Assembly (NCBI GenBank): GCA_015660965.1
Contig: JACTVG010000009.1
Span: 1-51,487 of the forward strand
Origin: Methanoregulaceae archaeon
GTDB lineage: Archaea; Halobacteriota; Methanomicrobia; Methanomicrobiales; Methanospirillaceae
DNA: 51,487 nt
Direction of reading: 5' to 3'
Position 1 is the stretch's first letter. Each line of letters opens with the position of its first letter. The position numbers and the translations under genes were made by a program. Below, piece after piece: positions 26,257 through 34,769 of the stretch. Below the pieces are notes generated by a model. It saw only the letters and a program-made list of their open reading frames with translations. It searched no databases and was not told the DNA's origin.

Positions 26257-27549
26257 TTATGTCTGGTAAGTATTATTGTTCGCAATGATCTGAGAGGGGG
26301 TAAGTACTGTGTTATAGAATGACACCTGACTCATACTCCCAGTATAATAAAATTCGTCCCCAGGTGGCCCGTTTTGTTTCCCGATTAAGATATTATTACC
26401 GACGTTTTGGAGCTGTACACCGTAACCGGCAGGAGGACTGCTGCTGCTCCCTATGTAATTGACACCTGGAGTGTTACTCTGGTAAACGTTATAGAACTGC
26501 GACACTCCGTTGACATAGATAGACGGGAGCCCTCCGTTCGGAACGGTCACAGTGATATAATTCCAGTTATTCTGCATATTGGGAATTGAATTGGTGACGA
26601 TATTGTAATGAAGCCCAGTACCGACATCATTCCATTCAAAATACATTTGATTTCCCATCTGTACTAACTGGTAATTATCAATTTCATTACTACCTCCTGT
26701 AAGCAGACCTTTACCGACGACTGTATGCCAGTTGCTGCCAGAACCGCTCAACGGACCAGATGCGTCAGCTGGATCTAACCACAAGGAAAGTGACATGTCA
26801 CCGGTGAATTCGAGACCAGGATTATCCGCTCCTTGAATGTACGCACCTGTCCCATTGAATTGAAATGCCGGAAGACCGTTCGGCCCAATAAATGGTATGG
26901 TCCCATTGTTCGTGAACGGGATTGCATACCCTGACGAGTTGGTCAGTGACAACTGCCCGGTCGAATTCGTCCAGATGGTCGATGGGCTGAGCGGGTTTGA
27001 AAGGGAACCATTGCCCGTAATTGATACGGTCGATTCCATGAGCACAACATTCGCGGTATCGTCGATCATTTTGACCATCCAGTTTCCTCCCTTCAACGGA
27101 ATGAGGTACTTATTTTTGTTTGTGGTCTGCATGTTATCGGTAACCCAGAACCCCCCGCCTCGTATATCCTGGTAAAGATAAAGCGGTTTACCGTACAGGT
27201 TTCCACTGCCCGATACATCAGCAAGGGATGTCCTTGAGCTGGAACCATCCGGAGCTATTAATAGAAATGAAGCCGACGGTGCGCCGTCAGGTATATTTGA
27301 CTGTCCAGTCAGATAGAACTGTTCACCGGCCTGGGGAAGCACGTAAAAGACCGGAAATGCGGTTGTTGTATCGATAGGGACGTAGGCAACACCCGCTGAT
27401 GCAGCAACAAGAGATGTTTTCTGGAGGAGTGGAAACCACCCGCTGAAGACAACATAAGCCACTCCGGCAAGGAGTATGATTAAGAAGATGATAAGGATTT
27501 CAGCAGCAACTTCTGACACACCCTCTGAATTACAGAGCACCTTTTTCAT
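26257..27549 (-). CDS. Archaeal type IV pilin-like protein with LamG domain
   Basis: 430 residues. Residues 1-35 are a class III (pilin) signal and helix: MKKVLCNSEGVSEVAAEILI then a hydrophobic stretch, as in archaeal pilins processed by a prepilin peptidase. The body is rich in Ser, Thr, Asn and Gly; residues about 215-430 form a LamG/concanavalin-like jelly roll (GLEFTGDMSLSLWLDP... ILIGKQNGPPGDEFYYTGSM...). Likely a surface-exposed pilus or pilus-tip adhesin that binds carbohydrate (inference). It is much longer than ordinary pilins. No other pilus genes are adjacent; it is divergent from the AT-rich lipoprotein gene. Confidence 0.8.
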   Translation of the reverse strand: MKKVLCNSEGVSEVAAEILIIFLIILLAGVAYVVFSGWFPLLQKTSLVAASAGVAYVPIDTTTAFPVFYVLPQAGEQFYLTGQSNIPDGAPSASFLLIAPDGSSSRTSLADVSGSGNLYGKPLYLYQDIRGGGFWVTDNMQTTNKNKYLIPLKGGNWMVKMIDDTANVVLMESTVSITGNGSLSNPLSPSTIWTNSTGQLSLTNSSGYAIPFTNNGTIPFIGPNGLPAFQFNGTGAYIQGADNPGLEFTGDMSLSLWLDPADASGPLSGSGSNWHTVVGKGLLTGGSNEIDNYQLVQMGNQMYFEWNDVGTGLHYNIVTNSIPNMQNNWNYITVTVPNGGLPSIYVNGVSQFYNVYQSNTPGVNYIGSSSSPPAGYGVQLQNVGNNILIGKQNGPPGDEFYYTGSMSQVSFYNTVLTPSQIIANNNTYQT

Positions 27550-27715
27550 TCGAAGCCCTCTTTATTGAGGTATTGGTTATCTGGATTAAATTAATCAATA
27601 TATACATTTTGTCCCATGGCATTAAGGTATGGGCAATAACCATGAACTCCATTTTCTCCAATTTTTCGAAAGACGTAATAATCAAAGAAAGGAATAATAA
27701 ATTTTATTTATACGA

Positions 27716-29020
27716 ATGACTGCCGTAAATCATCGTGAGACAACCATTTTATTACTATTCATATTTTTACTCGTATTGAATTCAGGATGTCTCTTGAACT
27801 TTCTACCTTTAGGATCTGTTAATGTTCAATCTGATCCTTCAAATGCCGAAGTTTATTTAGATTCGGTTTATAAGGGGACTACTCCGTGTCTGATTGAGGG
27901 GGTCTCTTTGGGAGACCATATCATTGAATTAAGACATGATGAATTTCCCGTTTGGCGTCAAAATATCACCCTCGAGTTTGGAAAAAAAGAGAATATTACA
28001 GCAGATTTATCAGAAAATTTGATTCCAAATGTATCTCTTTTATGCAAATCTCAACAGACAACAAACGAATCTTCAAAGGATATTCGGAATTATAATGGAT
28101 GGACATCTTCTTGCATCTACGCAATAAATGAACCAATCCATGTTTCTGGAGTTGCTGTTGGTCCACATTTAAAAGAAAATCCGAATGTAAAATTATCATT
28201 GAAAAGAACTGATACTTATTCCCCAAATTCAAATTCGGATTATTCTGTTCCAATTCACGATGATTTTACTTTTGATTATACAATTCCAAATTTAAATCTC
28301 CCAAGTGGTAAGTACCAAATAGTCGCTTTAATGTCTTCTGGTCAAACCTCTCGTCTTAATATTTCCATCGAGACCGCCTCTGATACCAGAATCAGAATAT
28401 TAAAACAAATTGTTGAAGATTATCATCAGACTCATACCTATAGTTTACCCGATTTGTTTGTCTGTGCCGATATGGCAATTGATGTATGGGATATGGTGGA
28501 AACCAAAGGAATAAATGCAATAATCGAAATGGGTAACGTTGAAAAAGATATTACAACGATTCAAGATTCAGATCATGCGTGGGTATTAGCGGAAATCTCT
28601 TCCAACAACTGGATTGCGCTAGAAACCACGGGCGGTTTTCTCGTCTGTAATAATCCCAATACCTGCCCTGTCAATAATCCACGGTATTATCACGGGTGGA
28701 GTTATAATACCCCGAAAGAGTTCAAGGATGCATTAGATAAACTCAACCATCCGTGTCCAGAAGGATATATTCTCGGGAGCGATAATCTATGCCATCAATC
28801 TTGCGGCGGTAATACCTATTGCACTGGGACTAGTGTTTGTATAAATGGACAATGTGTCGGATGCAAACCAGGATACATTCTCGGAAATGATTTACAGTGT
28901 CACCAACTCTGTGGTTCCAATACCTATTGTACGGGAATGAGTGTTTGTTTAAATGGGCAATGTGTTGGTTGCAATCCAGGATATTACCTCGGAACGGATT
29001 TGCAGTGTCACAAATCGTAA
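27716..29020 (+). CDS. Lipoprotein with PEGA domain, transglutaminase-like core and Cys-rich repeats
   Basis: 434 residues. Signal peptide with LNSGC lipobox (Cys25); PEGA domain at about 33-95 (GSVNVQSDPSNAEVYLDSVY...); a beta-rich domain to about 215; then a transglutaminase-like fold with PDLFVCADMAIDVWDMV (catalytic Cys), DHAWVLAEI (His) and WIALETT, where Glu replaces the usual Asp. The C-terminal ~85 residues are two and a half Cys-rich repeats of CxPGYxLGxDxxCHxxCGxNTYCTGxSVC type. Strongly AT-rich compared with the metabolic core, suggesting recent acquisition. Expected at the cell surface; could crosslink or cleave proteins, unproven. Confidence 0.75.
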   Translation: MTAVNHRETTILLLFIFLLVLNSGCLLNFLPLGSVNVQSDPSNAEVYLDSVYKGTTPCLIEGVSLGDHIIELRHDEFPVWRQNITLEFGKKENITADLSENLIPNVSLLCKSQQTTNESSKDIRNYNGWTSSCIYAINEPIHVSGVAVGPHLKENPNVKLSLKRTDTYSPNSNSDYSVPIHDDFTFDYTIPNLNLPSGKYQIVALMSSGQTSRLNISIETASDTRIRILKQIVEDYHQTHTYSLPDLFVCADMAIDVWDMVETKGINAIIEMGNVEKDITTIQDSDHAWVLAEISSNNWIALETTGGFLVCNNPNTCPVNNPRYYHGWSYNTPKEFKDALDKLNHPCPEGYILGSDNLCHQSCGGNTYCTGTSVCINGQCVGCKPGYILGNDLQCHQLCGSNTYCTGMSVCLNGQCVGCNPGYYLGTDLQCHKS

Positions 29021-29370
29021 GGGAAAAATCCCGTGGAAAAATGCCAAAAAATGATCTTCTCGTACTCTATTTTCATTATTGTTGACAAATTTCACAAAAG
29101 TCAATCGTTTTCAATTTTTAAAACATAGAATGGAAGTACCATTGTTTCCCCTATATTTCCACTGGAGTCTTCCTCCGAAACGTCTTGGAATAAAGAATTA
29201 GACCATCAGTGAAATAGTGCTGCTAGGGAGCAACCGGATGAGGTTATTGTTGAGGAATTCTACAGAGCCAACAAAAGTGAATTTATCTCCTGACTCCATG
29301 TGTGAATATAGTTTTTTATTTGAATATGTACTAAACGAAACCATATCGTCTAAGAAGGTAATAATTGAGT
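29021..29370. other. AT-rich intergenic region, no supportable gene
   Basis: 350 bases. An 87-codon ORF at 29217-29480 lacks motifs and overlaps the next gene out of frame. TTTTTTATTTG near 29310 is a plausible TATA box for the SHOCT gene at 29371. Nothing else seen. Confidence 0.5.
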
Positions 29371-29700
29371 ATGCCTCTTGGTTTTATGTATTCCACGCAT
29401 TCAATGCATCCATTCTTTGGAATGGCGTTGATGATCATCGCCTGGATAGTCCAGTTGGTGATTGCATATTTCATCTATAAAGATGCAAAAGAACAAAAAA
29501 TGAGTGCACCTCTCTGGTTCATTTTGGTGATTATCCCATTGTACGGATACCTCCTTGCAATCCTCTACGTTATCATTCGGGAGGTCAGGATGCCAATTGA
29601 AACACAGAAAACTCCAGTTGATATCCTAAAATCCCGGTTTGCAAAAGGAGAGATCACCGTTGAAGAATTCGAAAAGGGAAAAGATGTATTAATGAAATAA
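29371..29700 (+). CDS. Small membrane protein with C-terminal SHOCT domain
   Basis: 109 residues from ATG 29371; an in-frame TTG at 29365 is closer to the AAGGT and could also serve. Two TM segments (FFGMALMIIAWIVQLVIAYF; LWFILVIIPLYGYLLAILYV) are followed by ILKSRFAKGEITVEEFEKGKDVL, the SHOCT helical hairpin. SHOCT domains often end membrane proteins and probably mediate oligomerisation; function unknown. An eight-T run directly follows the stop. Confidence 0.82.
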   Translation: MPLGFMYSTHSMHPFFGMALMIIAWIVQLVIAYFIYKDAKEQKMSAPLWFILVIIPLYGYLLAILYVIIREVRMPIETQKTPVDILKSRFAKGEITVEEFEKGKDVLMK

Positions 29701-29703
29701 AAC

Positions 29704-29711
29704 TTTTTTTT
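29704..29711 (+). terminator. Oligo-T terminator after the SHOCT gene
   Basis: Eight T begin three bases after the stop codon. Confidence 0.45.
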
Positions 29712-29794
29712 GAATTCTCTGAAAAATATTTACTATTTCCCTTCAGGTATAAACTCCGGATTTTTTCTTCCATCACTATCTCCACCAGAAAACA

Positions 29795-30541
29795 CTAATT
29801 TCCCGTCACAAGGTTCCTCTGCTGGATGATTTTTGCACAGCCGATAAACAGAAGAATCACAACTACGAGCACCAGCACATCAAGGAACGGTGGGTAAACT
29901 GCGGTTCCGTTCAATGCCCCATAAAACAGGTCGACAAGGTACGTGAGCGGCGAGAAAAAGGTAAGCACCCGTTCCCAGCCCTGCATCTGATTGAGCGGGA
30001 TGAAAATACCGCTCACGAAAATGAGGGGAAAGCGAACGAGGCTGGAGAGTATCATGATGTTGGACGGTGTATCAGTCGCCGGCGAACCGAGTAAGGTGCC
30101 GAGTGCAGCAAACGCAATCGCCCCGAGCAGTAATGCCAGAGCCAACAGCCCGATATTTGCAAGAGGTAGGTGCAGGAATACCGCACTTACGATCCAGACG
30201 ATGAGGGTGATGATTATCCCGAATATCGCACCAGAGAGAAGATCCCCGAGAATTATGCTTTCGAGTATCACCGGAAGAGAGAGGAGCCGTTCATAGGTCT
30301 TTTCCCGTTTCTCCCAAGGAGTAATTAGCGGCCCGACCGATGACGCGGTAAAAAACAACATCATTCCCAGAAAACCGGGGAAGAAGAGTGTGAGGTCAAG
30401 GTTCCTCCCTATGAAAAAAGTAAAAAACATGAGGAAGGGAAAGAGCAGCCCGAAGATCACCACGGCACCCTTGTAATAATAAATCCGCATGTTCTTCTCG
30501 GTGACCAGCGTAACACTCCGGGCAAATATCGCAAGGTCCAT
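29795..30541 (-). CDS. ABC-2 type permease
   Basis: 248 residues, about six TM segments. It begins MDLAIFARSVTLVTEKNMRIYY, a cytoplasmic start, and contains FFTASSVGPLITPWEKREKTYERLLSLPV, the long cytoplasmic loop of ABC-2 permeases, and SNIMILSSLVRFPLIFVSGIF, the usual membrane re-entry region. Its ATG shares one base with the stop of the upstream ATPase (TAATG). The pair forms an exporter of unknown substrate, possibly for lipid or peptide, and is the second such system in the window. Confidence 0.92.
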   Translation of the reverse strand: MDLAIFARSVTLVTEKNMRIYYYKGAVVIFGLLFPFLMFFTFFIGRNLDLTLFFPGFLGMMLFFTASSVGPLITPWEKREKTYERLLSLPVILESIILGDLLSGAIFGIIITLIVWIVSAVFLHLPLANIGLLALALLLGAIAFAALGTLLGSPATDTPSNIMILSSLVRFPLIFVSGIFIPLNQMQGWERVLTFFSPLTYLVDLFYGALNGTAVYPPFLDVLVLVVVILLFIGCAKIIQQRNLVTGN

Positions 30542-31458
30542 TAAGCAACCTCCGTGAGTTGCAAAAACGCCTCTTCCAGCGACGGGCCTGAGGTCGCTAT
30601 TGATATAATGCTGAGGTGATCCCTTTCTGCAACCTGTGCAAGATATTTCACCACATGATCCGGATCATTCGTATAGATCCGCCATTTATCTCCCCACCGT
30701 TCAACCCGGGAGATCGACTCGTCCTTGAACAGCGCTTCTGTCACCGATTGTCTAAACGAGATTTCAACATAATGCGTAGTTCCATAGGTTTTTTTCAGTT
30801 GTTCCGGACTGTCGGTCGCAATGATCTTTCCTTTATTGATGATGCTGATTGTTGTGCAGAGTGCATTTGCCTCCTCGATATTGTGCGTTGTGAGAAAGAT
30901 TGTGCTTCCCGCATTGTTCATTTTGTGGATGGTGTCGATGACGAGCCGGCGGCTGTGTACATCCAGACCTGAAGTCGGTTCATCAAGAAACAGTAATGGA
31001 GGCGAGGGGACGATAGCGCACGCGATGCTGATCCGCTGCCGCATTCCTTTTGAGAATGTACGGACAAGATCGTTTTTCCGTTCGGTGAGCCCAAGCTGTG
31101 AGAGGATCTCTTGTGCCCGCTGTTCACGGGTGGTGCGGTCCATTCCATAGAATTTTGCCGTCCAGATAATGTTCTGTTCGGCAGTCAGGTCGCCGTAGAC
31201 CGTCCCGTTCTCGGGAATGACACCCATCATCATCTTGGCAGCGAGAGGATCGTTGTTGATATTCACCCCTCCGATATAGATCGATCCGGTATCAGGTGTC
31301 AGTACTCCCGTCAGCAGCCGGATCACTGTTGTTTTTCCTGCACCATTTGGTCCCAAAAAACCAAAGATGCTGCCTTTTTTCACCGAAATGCTAACATCAT
31401 TAACGGCCGTGACAGATCCAAACGATTTGCTGAGATTATTGGCTTCAATAGCTTCCAT
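30541..31458 (-). CDS. ABC transporter ATPase (CcmA/NatA-like exporter family)
   Basis: 305 residues. Walker A GPNGAGKT at 36-43, Q-loop region VIPENGTVYG (Pro-Glu instead of the usual Gln), signature FSKGMRQRISIACAIV, Walker B LLFLDEP and LTTHNIEEA switch. Lys replaces the second Gly of LSGGQ, common in this subfamily. A C-terminal extension of about 90 residues ends in SGPSLEEAFLQLT. Overlaps its permease. The promoter region is shared with the divergent rhomboid gene. Confidence 0.93.
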   Translation of the reverse strand: MEAIEANNLSKSFGSVTAVNDVSISVKKGSIFGFLGPNGAGKTTVIRLLTGVLTPDTGSIYIGGVNINNDPLAAKMMMGVIPENGTVYGDLTAEQNIIWTAKFYGMDRTTREQRAQEILSQLGLTERKNDLVRTFSKGMRQRISIACAIVPSPPLLFLDEPTSGLDVHSRRLVIDTIHKMNNAGSTIFLTTHNIEEANALCTTISIINKGKIIATDSPEQLKKTYGTTHYVEISFRQSVTEALFKDESISRVERWGDKWRIYTNDPDHVVKYLAQVAERDHLSIISIATSGPSLEEAFLQLTEVA

Positions 31459-31572
31459 TGGTGCTTTCCTAGAACAATGGTTCCAACACTAAATTAAATA
31501 AGTTAATTATCTGAACACTTTTCCCTTTCTATGTTTAAGTTCGCCGTAACCTAAAAATCTGGTATTCTCGCC

Positions 31573-31710
31573 ATGACTGTGCGGCCGGCTGCATCCGGAA
31601 ATGATGAACCGGAAGGGGAGTCACCCGAGACCCTCTCCTTTTATCTCAACGGAACCGATGTATGGATCAAAGAAGGGAAAAGACCGGTCGTGAACCATGA
31701 ACCTTTTTAA
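31573..31710 (+). CDS. Short ORF overlapping the rhomboid start
   Basis: 45 codons plus TAA from ATG 31573. The coding frame overlaps the rhomboid ATG by 14 bases. The product is hydrophilic (ESPETLSFYLNGTDVWIKEG) with no recognised domain. It could be a small co-translated protein or a chance ORF. The tight overlap and lack of stops favour a real leader ORF only weakly. Confidence 0.35.
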   Translation: MTVRPAASGNDEPEGESPETLSFYLNGTDVWIKEGKRPVVNHEPF

Positions 31711-32596
31711 AAAGTTTAAGGACTTCCGATCAACCATCAACCTCAGGCTCTTTTCCATGTACCTTGCCATCGTGCTCATTATCCCGGCAATCACGATCAT
31801 CATCGAGTATCTTGTCTCTGTATATCCGTCATTCCGCTCAAGCCTGCAGGTCGATCTGCAGGACTTCCATGTCTACCAACTCTTCACGTCGTCGTTTGTC
31901 AGCCTGAACTTCGATTATTTCCTCGCGAACGTGACTGCATACCTGCTGATCGCCATTTACGGCTTCGTGCTAGCCACGATCGTAAACCGGAAACGGCTGT
32001 ACCTCGCACTGACCAAGGTTATCGTCATCATATTTCTCATCTTCGGTGCATTCTTTGCCTTCTTCAATGCGACAACGACCTATTATGCAGGCCTCTCGGG
32101 CATCGATTCGGCACTCGCAGGGCTGCTGCTCATCTTCTGGCTGATATACCTGGAGCGAAAGTCTGAACGGAACATGCGCAGCTATTACGGATTGGTGCTG
32201 GTCTGTATCCTTGCCATGTCTGCGGGAATCATCGCACGGTACATGCTCCTGTACCACACCGAGAGGAGCTCGCCACTTCTGTTCGGGTTGGTCGCCGTTA
32301 CAGGCATGCTGGTGCTGGCCGCTTTTGTCTACCGGCACCAATTCGCGGATTTATACCGCGTCATGCAGGAATTCTCCTGGTCTTCCCGGCTCCTCACCAT
32401 CGCGATCGTCTTCATCTTCATGTACTTTGTCTGGAACCTCTTCCCGGAGCGGCTGGCAAACTCGACGCGGACCGTGAGCATTTCCCTGCACTTGGCCGGC
32501 ATTGTTATCGGTATCCTGGCCGGGTATCTTTTCATGGTATACCTAAACCAGATCGCCTATTTCAACGGAGAAAAAGATGTGATCTCCCGGTCGTAA
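31697..32596 (+). CDS. Rhomboid-family intramembrane serine protease
   Basis: 299 residues with about seven to eight TM segments. YQLFTSSFVSLNFDYFLANVTA corresponds to the rhomboid loop 1 and TM2 (with the Asn), GLSGID at 132-137 holds the catalytic Ser134 (GxSG), and SLHLAGIVIGILAGYLF holds the catalytic His265, as HLxGxxxGxxxG. Both dyad residues are thus present. Rhomboids cut single-pass membrane proteins inside the bilayer; the substrate is unknown. An extra TM segment before the core matches archaeal rhomboids. Weak overall similarity is why the confidence is not higher. Confidence 0.75.
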   Translation: MNLFKKFKDFRSTINLRLFSMYLAIVLIIPAITIIIEYLVSVYPSFRSSLQVDLQDFHVYQLFTSSFVSLNFDYFLANVTAYLLIAIYGFVLATIVNRKRLYLALTKVIVIIFLIFGAFFAFFNATTTYYAGLSGIDSALAGLLLIFWLIYLERKSERNMRSYYGLVLVCILAMSAGIIARYMLLYHTERSSPLLFGLVAVTGMLVLAAFVYRHQFADLYRVMQEFSWSSRLLTIAIVFIFMYFVWNLFPERLANSTRTVSISLHLAGIVIGILAGYLFMVYLNQIAYFNGEKDVISRS

Positions 32597-32904
32597 CGGT
32601 GAAGATTCCAGTACCGTACCGGCCCGGCATCATCGCATGTCATCGACAAAGGTACGGCAGCCTGGGCACCACCAGCCGACAGGAACGGCATGCTGCTTTC
32701 GTTTTCCGTCATAAACCCTAATGTACGTCCTGAACATATACTGCCGTTTTGCACGGCCGGTGTTCTTGGAGTGCCGGCAGCCATTCGGGCAGGGAGGGCT
32801 TTTGCACATACGATCAAATCCCTATGATACCGGTGCGATAAACCTTTGGGCCGGCCTGATAATACTTGGATTCCTCTGGCGTGCTCCCGCCATTATGGCA
32901 CTTG
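32597..32904. other. Intergenic region, no supportable gene
   Basis: 308 bases between converging genes. An ORF at 32721-32921 ends in a hydrophobic stretch (AINLWAGLIILGFLW), but has no start signals or homology I recognise and overlaps the isochorismatase-like gene. It may be decayed sequence. Confidence 0.4.
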
Positions 32905-33477
32905 TTACTCGATTGCTTTGAGTATTTCATCCGTCTTCCGTACCCTACCCATCCTCCGGAATATGAATGTGACCGCTGCGTTGTGCTGATCTGCTGACAT
33001 CGAGGACATCGCATCTTCCGCAAAGACCTGCTGGAAACCGTACTCGTAGGCGAACCGTGCCGTGCTCTCAACGCCGAGGTCAGTCGATATCCCGCAGAGA
33101 ATGATCGTGTCCATTCCCCGTCTCCTTAGCTGGAGTTCGAGATCGGTGCCGTAAAACGCTCCCCATTGCTTCTTTGCAATCACGATGTCCGATGGGACGG
33201 GTGCAATCTCCGGGACGAACTCAGACCAGTCTGGCGGCAGGGGCATGGGACGGGAGAATGACAGGTCGCTATTGACTTTAAGCATCGTTTCCTGTGAGTT
33301 AACGACATGCACGAGGAATACCGGCATCCCATTTTTCCTGAACGCCTTTATGAGCTTAGCCGAATTCCTGATAACGTCCTGTGCAGGATATGGCTTTGTG
33401 GGCTGTGCCGCTATTCCCTTCTGCAGGTCAATGACGACGAGGGCTGTGGTTGTTTTATTTACTTCTAATTCCGGCAT
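32905..33477 (-). CDS. Isochorismatase-family cysteine hydrolase
   Basis: 190 residues covering one whole domain. The triad is Asp17 in ALVVIDLQKGI, Lys in IAKKQWGAFYGTDLELQLR and Cys in IILCGISTDLGVESTAR. The cis-peptide and nicotinamidase-like spacing are normal. It hydrolyses an amide or ether bond of an unknown small molecule; true isochorismatase and nicotinamidase are both unlikely to be assignable from sequence alone. GGTGA lies upstream of ATG 33477. It stands alone. Confidence 0.9.
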   Translation of the reverse strand: MPELEVNKTTTALVVIDLQKGIAAQPTKPYPAQDVIRNSAKLIKAFRKNGMPVFLVHVVNSQETMLKVNSDLSFSRPMPLPPDWSEFVPEIAPVPSDIVIAKKQWGAFYGTDLELQLRRRGMDTIILCGISTDLGVESTARFAYEYGFQQVFAEDAMSSMSADQHNAAVTFIFRRMGRVRKTDEILKAIE

Positions 33478-33518
33478 TGTGTCACCATGGGAACATAGGG
33501 TATCGGACCCTATTTATT

Positions 33519-33665
33519 AACTGTGCTAAAGGACGTGCAACATACGTTCAGGCAGCCGTGACAGGGTCATTTGCAGGTTCAAAAAAGACACCGATAGATG
33601 TTGGTACCGTCTTGATTGCAATCGCTGGTGCTACGATTTTGGATATTAGGGTGGAGGGATCTTAG
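33519..33665 (+). pseudogene. Possible C-terminal gene fragment
   Basis: 49 codons of clean reading frame ending in TAG: NCAKGRATYVQAAVTGSFAG and on to GTVLIAIAGATILDIRVEGS. Its composition looks like the end of a globular or membrane protein, but there is no start codon with a site, and the frame upstream breaks at the isochorismatase promoter. I do not recognise the family. It may be a truncated remnant. Confidence 0.3.
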
Positions 33666-33725
33666 TGCCGCTGACGCAAGAGGCCAGCGAGAAGATCCCA
33701 TAAGGAACAACAGTATTGATGAGAA

Positions 33726-34679
33726 TTACCTACTGTTATCAATAAGACGGATGAGGTTTTCCCGTCCTTTTCTTACCTTCTGGATGATCCCCCGCTGGTG
33801 GAGATCGTTGAGCGTTGAACTCACGGTGGATTTTGGCATGCCCAAGACTTTTACGATCTCTGACTGGAACTGTTGCCCGCCATTTGCCTTGAGCAGCTTG
33901 ACGATCCGTTCTTCGAGGGTTACCAAATCAGCTTCGGACAAGCGGGATGCCTGGTCCTCAGGATCGTCCGGTAGATCATCCGACTCGGGTTGCTGTTTTC
34001 TCTTCAGGTATACGATAAAGCCGGCCACGATAATTAAGATGACAATGAACCCCAGGACACCCAGCAGGACCGGAAATGCCGGTCTTTCCAACACGATTCG
34101 CGGTTCCCCGGCCCCGAAGGAACGCACGCCATACCAGACAAGCCCATCGCTCACCTGCTGGTCGGGGACTGGTTCTGCAGCTGTTACCGTATAGCCATGC
34201 GGGTACTTGATGACGAGGGTGTTATCCTTTGCCAGATACAGCCCGCCGGCAAACGCATCGCCAGTGGAAAGGCCACCGTCAGACACGGCAAAGTTGGTCC
34301 AGGAAAACGAGTAGGTGACAACCCCAAACTTTCCGGTCGGGGACGTCTGAACGACGGCCTCACCGGAAAAATTGTCCGCCTCCATCTGTCTGGACGTGCT
34401 GGCGGCCGCCTGCACAGCGGAACGCTGCATCAGGTCTTTCAGCTGGGGGAGATAGACGGAGTTCAGGTCGCGGGAGTAGTTTTCAAAATTATCCATGTCC
34501 TCGTTGGTGGCAAGGGGGGTGCGGTACTCCACCGTCCAGAGTGCCGAGCCGTCTTTCTGGAGGGCGATCGTGTAGGTGGTAGTGTAATCCGGAGTGGGTG
34601 CCGACAATGCCCCCGGCAGGGTGCAAAGCAGGAGCAGGACTGCGATGGCCAAAACCCAGTACCAGGTCAGCTTATACAT
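33726..34679 (-). CDS. Membrane-anchored winged-helix protein
   Basis: 317 residues: signal sequence 1-26 (IAVLLLLCTLPGALSA), an extracytoplasmic beta-rich domain (TTTYTIALQKDGSALWTVEYRT...), one TM segment at about 205-225 (FPVLLGVLGFIVILIIVAGFIVYL), an acidic linker, then a cytoplasmic winged helix at about 250-317 (ADLVTLEERIVKLLKANGG... MPKSTVSSTLNDLHQRGIIQ). Such proteins probably sense an outside signal and regulate transcription directly at the membrane (inference from architecture). The next gene upstream on the same strand encodes a secreted DUF5667-like protein 90 bases away. Confidence 0.85.
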   Translation of the reverse strand: MYKLTWYWVLAIAVLLLLCTLPGALSAPTPDYTTTYTIALQKDGSALWTVEYRTPLATNEDMDNFENYSRDLNSVYLPQLKDLMQRSAVQAAASTSRQMEADNFSGEAVVQTSPTGKFGVVTYSFSWTNFAVSDGGLSTGDAFAGGLYLAKDNTLVIKYPHGYTVTAAEPVPDQQVSDGLVWYGVRSFGAGEPRIVLERPAFPVLLGVLGFIVILIIVAGFIVYLKRKQQPESDDLPDDPEDQASRLSEADLVTLEERIVKLLKANGGQQFQSEIVKVLGMPKSTVSSTLNDLHQRGIIQKVRKGRENLIRLIDNSR

Positions 34680-34769
34680 GGAGCGCCTTGTTGTTGATCA
34701 TTATCGTGTTCCGTATAAAAAATACGTAACCAGTCTTTTTATAACCGGTTACTGACCTGAATAGCGGAA

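Noticed and set aside
29217-29480. 87-codon plus-strand ORF
   Set aside because: Overlaps the SHOCT gene out of frame, no motif or ribosome-binding site.
32557-32817. 86-codon minus-strand ORF
   Set aside because: No motif, overlaps the rhomboid 3' end, odd composition.
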